Shown here: positions 6,882 to 9,597 of the stretch, piece after piece | Numbering within the stretch: the stretch's first letter is position 1 | How the letters are laid out: every line of letters begins with the position of its first letter | Assembly: GCA_947483455.1 (NCBI GenBank) | Contig: CANKNK010000044.1 | Span: 1-9,597, forward strand | DNA: 9,597 bases | Reading direction: 5' to 3' | Source of the DNA: Comamonadaceae bacterium | GTDB lineage: Bacteria > Pseudomonadota > Gammaproteobacteria > Burkholderiales > Burkholderiaceae_C | Program-made: the position numbers and the translations under genes | The notes under the pieces: generated by a model | Told to the model about the DNA's origin: nothing | Seen by the model: the letters and a program-made list of their open reading frames with translations, nothing else | The model's database searches: none

Positions 6882-7993
6882 GCCACTGCGGCCTCGGCCG
6901 GTAGATAGGCATAGCCCAGGGTCTGGGCGACGGCTTCATAGGTGACCTGGCCCTGCGCCACGTTGAGCCCCTGGCGCAAATGCGCATCGTCACGCAAGGC
7001 CTGTTTCCAACCTTTATTGGCAATCGCCAGCGCATGGCCGATCGTGGCGTTATTGAGCGCAAACGTGGAAGTGCGTGCCACGGCGCCCGGCATATTAGCC
7101 ACACAGTAATGCACCACACCGTCCACCACATACGTGGGCTCTGCATGCGTGGTGGCGTGTGAGGTCTCAAAGCAACCACCCTGGTCGATGGCCACATCAA
7201 CCACTACCGCACCTTTTTTCATGGATCCGACCATGGCACGGGTCACTAACTTAGGCGCGGATGCGCCGGGAACGAGCACGCCGCCGATGACCAGCTCCGC
7301 ATCGAGCACAGCGTCTTCCAGATTTTGCACACTGCTGTACAAAGTGTGGATACGGTTGCCAAAGACCAAGTCGAGTTGGCGCAAGCGATCGACGTTGCGG
7401 TCTATGACGGTAACGCGGGCGCCCATACCGACTGCCATTTGCAGTGCATGGGTGCCTACTACGCCAGCGCCCAGAATCACCACATGCGCAGCGGGCACAC
7501 CGGGCACGCCCCCTAGCAGTACGCCCATCCCACCTTTGGACTTTTCCAAGTGCGCCGCACCCGCTTGCACCGCCATGCGGCCAGCCACTTCGCTCATGGG
7601 TGCCAGCAGGGGCAGGCCGCCCTGGGCGCCGGTAATCGTTTCGTAGGCAATACATACCGCGCCTGATTGCACCAGCGCCGCGGTTTGCGCCGGGTCCGGC
7701 GCGAGGTGGAGGTAGGTGTACAAAATTTGGCCGGGCCGCAGCATCGCGCACTCCTGCGCCTGCGGCTCTTTGACTTTGACAACCATGTCGGCCTGGGCGA
7801 ACACGCTGGCGGCATCGGGCGCCATCTGCGCACCGGCGCTTTGGTACTGCGCATCGGTCAAACCGATCGCTGCACCTGCGCCGCTTTGCACCAGCACGCT
7901 ATGGCCCTTAGCGCACAAATCGCGTACGCTGGCGGGCGTCAGGCCGACGCGGTATTCATGGTTTTTAATCTCTTGGGGTAGTCCGATAAGCAT
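6878..7993 (-). CDS. ald: Alanine dehydrogenase
   Basis: A 371-residue NAD-dependent L-alanine dehydrogenase that interconverts L-alanine with pyruvate plus ammonium in the cytoplasm. Length and residue numbering match the well-studied family closely. Arg15 and Lys75 (VKVKEP) bind pyruvate, His96 (YLHLAPD) and Asp270 (DVAIDQGG) are the catalytic pair, ILGAGVVG (173-180) is the Rossmann glycine loop, and Asp198 (VTVIDRN) binds the NAD ribose. IGLPQEIKNHEYRVGLTP (3-20) is the standard N-terminal signature. It starts at ATG 7993 with GGAG seven bases upstream. It is divergent from an ArgP/LysG-like LysR regulator, which may control it. It shares a 4-bp stop overlap with the convergent crotonase-like gene. 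Nothing in the sequence suggests inactivation. The transhydrogenase alpha subunit is related, but this length and C-terminus are those of Ald. Confidence 0.96.
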   Translation of the reverse strand: MLIGLPQEIKNHEYRVGLTPASVRDLCAKGHSVLVQSGAGAAIGLTDAQYQSAGAQMAPDAASVFAQADMVVKVKEPQAQECAMLRPGQILYTYLHLAPDPAQTAALVQSGAVCIAYETITGAQGGLPLLAPMSEVAGRMAVQAGAAHLEKSKGGMGVLLGGVPGVPAAHVVILGAGVVGTHALQMAVGMGARVTVIDRNVDRLRQLDLVFGNRIHTLYSSVQNLEDAVLDAELVIGGVLVPGASAPKLVTRAMVGSMKKGAVVVDVAIDQGGCFETSHATTHAEPTYVVDGVVHYCVANMPGAVARTSTFALNNATIGHALAIANKGWKQALRDDAHLRQGLNVAQGQVTYEAVAQTLGYAYLPAEAAVA

Positions 7994-8000
7994 GTGCTGT

Positions 8001-8028
8001 CTCCACTGAATTGAGGTGGGACTCAGTG
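8001..8028 (-). promoter_or_regulatory. ald leader: Shine-Dalgarno next to a small possible hairpin
   Basis: On the minus strand GGAG (plus 8004-8001) sits seven bases before the ald ATG. Immediately upstream, CACTGA (plus 8028-8023) and TCAGTG (plus 8009-8004) form a perfect 6-bp inverted repeat with a 13-base loop. Its distal arm overlaps the first G of the SD. The SD is good evidence for the ald start; a regulatory role for the hairpin is speculative. Confidence 0.4.
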
Positions 8029-8047
8029 TGCAGCAGCCGCATTTGAA

Positions 8048-8077
8048 TTAACAGTGATATGAAAATTAAGCTATATT
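8048..8077 (+). promoter_or_regulatory. Sigma-70 promoter of the LysR-type regulator gene
   Basis: TTAACA at 8048-8053 (5 of 6 to TTGACA) is followed after 18 bp by TATATT at 8072-8077 (5 of 6 to TATAAT). Transcription would begin around 8084, about 20 bases before ATG 8105. This is the best promoter match I found in the window. Confidence 0.6.
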
Positions 8078-8078
8078 C

Positions 8079-8093
8079 ATTAGCATCTCTAAT
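8079..8093. promoter_or_regulatory. Candidate LysR box ATTAG-N5-CTAAT
   Basis: The 15-bp dyad ATTAGcatctCTAAT contains the T-N11-A spacing (T8080, A8092) typical of LysR-type regulator sites. It covers the predicted transcription start of the LysR-type gene, a usual place for autorepression. It is about 90 bp upstream of the ald start. The dyad is short and the region A/T-rich, so chance is possible. Confidence 0.4.
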
Positions 8094-8104
8094 AATTCAA
8101 ATCC

Positions 8105-9025
8105 ATGCAAATTTTTGACTCGCACGCGCTCGAATGCCTGGCGGCCATCGTCGAAGAAGGCAGTTTCGAGCGCGCGGCGCAGCGTTTGTCCATTACGCAA
8201 TCGGCGGTATCGCAACGCCTACGCACCCTTGAGACGCAGGCCGGCGCGGTCTTGATCGTGCGCACGAGGCCGCTCAAAGCCACCCCGGCAGGACGCTATT
8301 TGCTGAAACACGCGCTGCAACTGCGCCTATTGCGCGCGGATCTAGGCCGCGACCTGCAAGCCCTCGCGCCGCGCGAAGCGCAAAGCACGCAAGGGCAAGA
8401 ACGCATTGCCATTGCCATCAATGCCGACAGCATTGCTACCTGGGTGCTACCGGCCTTGCAAGTGCTGGTGCAAGACGGCATGGCCTTGGAAATCATTACC
8501 GATGACCAGGATTTCACCCACGAGTGGTTGCGCGAAGGCCAGGTGCAAGCCTGCGTAACGGCCTTAGCCAAACCACTGCGCGGCTGCGAGGTGGTGCAAC
8601 TGGGCGTGATGGACTATGTGGTCGTGGCCAGCCCCGCCTATGCCGAGCAGCATTGCCCCAAAGGCTTAACGTCCCATGCCTTGTCCAGCATGCGTTTTCT
8701 GGCCTTTAACCGCAAAGACGATTTGCAAACCCGCTTGGTGCGCAAAGCCTGCGGCCTGAAAAACCCAGGCCTTCAGCAAAATTTTTTACCCAGTGCGCAT
8801 GGCCGGGTACGCGCAGCGGTAGACGGATGGGGCGCGACCGTGGTGCCGCTTTTGCAAGTGCAAGCCTTGCTCAAGTCTGGCGCTTTGCGCGATCTCGCAC
8901 CCAAGACCCGCTTGCCGGTGGCCCTGTACTGGCATTGCTGGAAACTGGAGTCTGCGCTGCTGCAATCCTTGACGGCCGCGGTACGTAGCGGCGCGGCCAA
9001 AGCACTGAAAGTTCAGGCGGCTTGA
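8105..9025 (+). CDS. LysR-family transcriptional regulator, ArgP/LysG-like
   Basis: A 306-residue DNA-binding regulator. The N-terminal winged helix-turn-helix (about 5-64) has the LysR signature GSFERAAQRLSITQSAVSQR (19-38) followed by the linker helix. The effector domain opens with IAINADSIATWVLPALQVL (103-121), a close match to the NADSLATW...LPAL segment of the ArgP (IciA)/LysG subgroup, which senses lysine and arginine and usually controls an amino-acid exporter. DDQDFTHEWLREGQVQACVT (133-152) continues that likeness. No lysE/argO exporter is adjacent here; the divergent neighbour is ald. Control of ald by this protein is therefore an inference from position plus the dyads in 8041-8102. 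ATG 8105 has no SD, but no other start fits the family so well. The last 13 bases overlap the convergent acyl-CoA synthetase gene. The effector may differ from lysine/arginine. Confidence 0.88.
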   Translation: MQIFDSHALECLAAIVEEGSFERAAQRLSITQSAVSQRLRTLETQAGAVLIVRTRPLKATPAGRYLLKHALQLRLLRADLGRDLQALAPREAQSTQGQERIAIAINADSIATWVLPALQVLVQDGMALEIITDDQDFTHEWLREGQVQACVTALAKPLRGCEVVQLGVMDYVVVASPAYAEQHCPKGLTSHALSSMRFLAFNRKDDLQTRLVRKACGLKNPGLQQNFLPSAHGRVRAAVDGWGATVVPLLQVQALLKSGALRDLAPKTRLPVALYWHCWKLESALLQSLTAAVRSGAAKALKVQAA

Positions 9026-9597
9026 GCTACCCAGTCCAGCAGCTTGAGCCTTTGCACCTTGCCCGAAGGGCCGCGCGGCAGGTCCTGCACGAAGTGAAAT
9101 ACTTTAGGCGTTTTATAGCGCCCCAGGTGCTCCGTACAAAACGCGCGTAACACCGTTTCATCCGCGCTACAGCCTTCGCGCAACACGATGCATACCAAAA
9201 TATCTTGACCGTAATGCACATCGGGCATGCCGGTAGCTGCGGCGTCCAGCACCGTGGGATGGCGCAGTAGCACTTCGTCGATCTCGCGCGGTGCGATGTT
9301 CTCGCCTCCTTTGATGATCAACTCTTTGATCCGCCCGGTGACAAAGAAAAAACCGTCCCCATCGCGGTGGCCTAGATCGCCAGTCCGCAGCCAACCGTCC
9401 GGCGTAAAACTAGCGCGGGTGGCATCGGGGTTTTTGTAATAGCCCTGCATCACTTGCGGGCCGCGAATGGCGATTTCGCCGGTGCTGCCATCGGGTACGG
9501 GATGCAAGTTAGCGTCGATGACACAGGCCTCGCAGCCCGATGCCTGACCGACCGAGCCGAGCTTGCGCAGCTTAGGCTCGTAGGGGTTGGAAAACGA
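9013..9597 (-). CDS. Acyl-CoA synthetase (AMP-forming ligase), C-terminal part
   Basis: An open minus-strand frame enters from the right edge and ends at TGA 9015-9013, giving the last 194 residues of an ANL-superfamily ligase that activates a carboxylic acid to acyl-AMP and then acyl-CoA. Visible core motifs in order are SNP near the window edge, the GEIAIRGPQVMQGYYKNP segment (A5/A6 region), GWLRTGDLG with the ATP-ribose aspartate (A7), GRIKELIIKGGENIAPREID hinge (A8), and PRGPSGKVQR with the acyl-transfer lysine (A10). The order and completeness of the C-terminal subdomain indicate an intact 3' end. The substrate-binding N-terminal half is outside the window, so chain-length or aromatic preference cannot be judged. 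Its 3' end overlaps the convergent LysR-type gene by 13 bp. The start of the gene is off the window. Confidence 0.9.
   Translation of the reverse strand, partial: SFSNPYEPKLRKLGSVGQASGCEACVIDANLHPVPDGSTGEIAIRGPQVMQGYYKNPDATRASFTPDGWLRTGDLGHRDGDGFFFVTGRIKELIIKGGENIAPREIDEVLLRHPTVLDAAATGMPDVHYGQDILVCIVLREGCSADETVLRAFCTEHLGRYKTPKVFHFVQDLPRGPSGKVQRLKLLDWVAQAA

Larger units (their letters stand above)
8041..8102. repeat. 10-bp inverted repeat flanking the ald/lysR divergent promoter
   Basis: ATTTGAATTA at 8041-8050 and its exact reverse complement TAATTCAAAT at 8093-8102 are separated by 42 bp. The left arm overlaps the predicted -35 box of the LysR-type gene, and the right arm ends two bases before that gene's ATG. 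The whole 62-bp interval is much more A/T-rich than the surrounding genes. The geometry suits two half-sites for a regulator that loops or bends the DNA, most simply the divergent LysR protein itself. Confidence 0.5.

Noticed and set aside
1..9597. CRISPR arrays, insertion sequences, prophage or defence genes, tRNA or rRNA
   Set aside because: No regularly spaced repeats, transposase or integrase motifs, terminal repeats or RNA-gene sequences were seen; every long stretch is explained by metabolic genes.

Overview
This is a GC-rich chromosomal segment from a betaproteobacterium, most likely order Burkholderiales and probably Comamonadaceae-like. The assignment rests on protein flavour: a fused isobutyryl-CoA mutase (IcmF), a Burkholderiales-style type III pantothenate kinase, an ArgP-like LysR regulator, and an orphan CPHDCPDTC-type molybdopterin enzyme. 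It was made by recall, not by a search. I see no transposase, integrase, phage gene, tRNA, rRNA or CRISPR array. The content reads as ordinary core and metabolic genes.

Layout, left to right: (1) 1-293 minus, 5' end of icmF, running off the left edge. (2) 417-1187 plus, coaX. A perfect 22-bp palindrome lies in the divergent gap between these two genes. (3) 1190-2377 minus, M20-family amidohydrolase. (4) 2446-4608 plus, molybdopterin/4Fe-4S oxidoreductase. (5) 4605-5894 minus, a protein with two tandem DsbA/HCCA-isomerase-like thioredoxin-fold domains. (6) 6123-6881 plus, a crotonase-fold protein of the ECHDC3 type that lacks both classical catalytic glutamates. (7) 6878-7993 minus, alanine dehydrogenase. 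(8) 8105-9025 plus, ArgP/LysG-like LysR regulator, divergent from ald. (9) 9013-9597 minus, C-terminal part of an acyl-CoA synthetase, running off the right edge.

The most striking architectural feature is that all nine genes alternate strand without exception. No two neighbours can form an operon inside the window. The four convergent junctions are extremely tight: a 2-bp gap, two 4-bp overlaps that both use the same TTAG stop overlap, and a 13-bp overlap. The four divergent gaps hold all the regulatory DNA, and two of them contain clear symmetrical sites (342-363 and 8041-8102).

Functionally the genes are a loose set. IcmF, the crotonase-like protein and the acyl-CoA synthetase concern acyl-CoA metabolism. 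CoaX makes the CoA precursor 4'-phosphopantothenate. Ald and the M20 hydrolase concern amino acids and their amides. I found no convincing new multi-gene system. The best leads are the two palindromic control regions, the tandem-domain DsbA-like protein with one altered active site, and the catalytically altered crotonase. No gap between genes exceeds 300 bases. The largest, 5895-6122, holds a likely promoter and two short palindromes and nothing else I can support.
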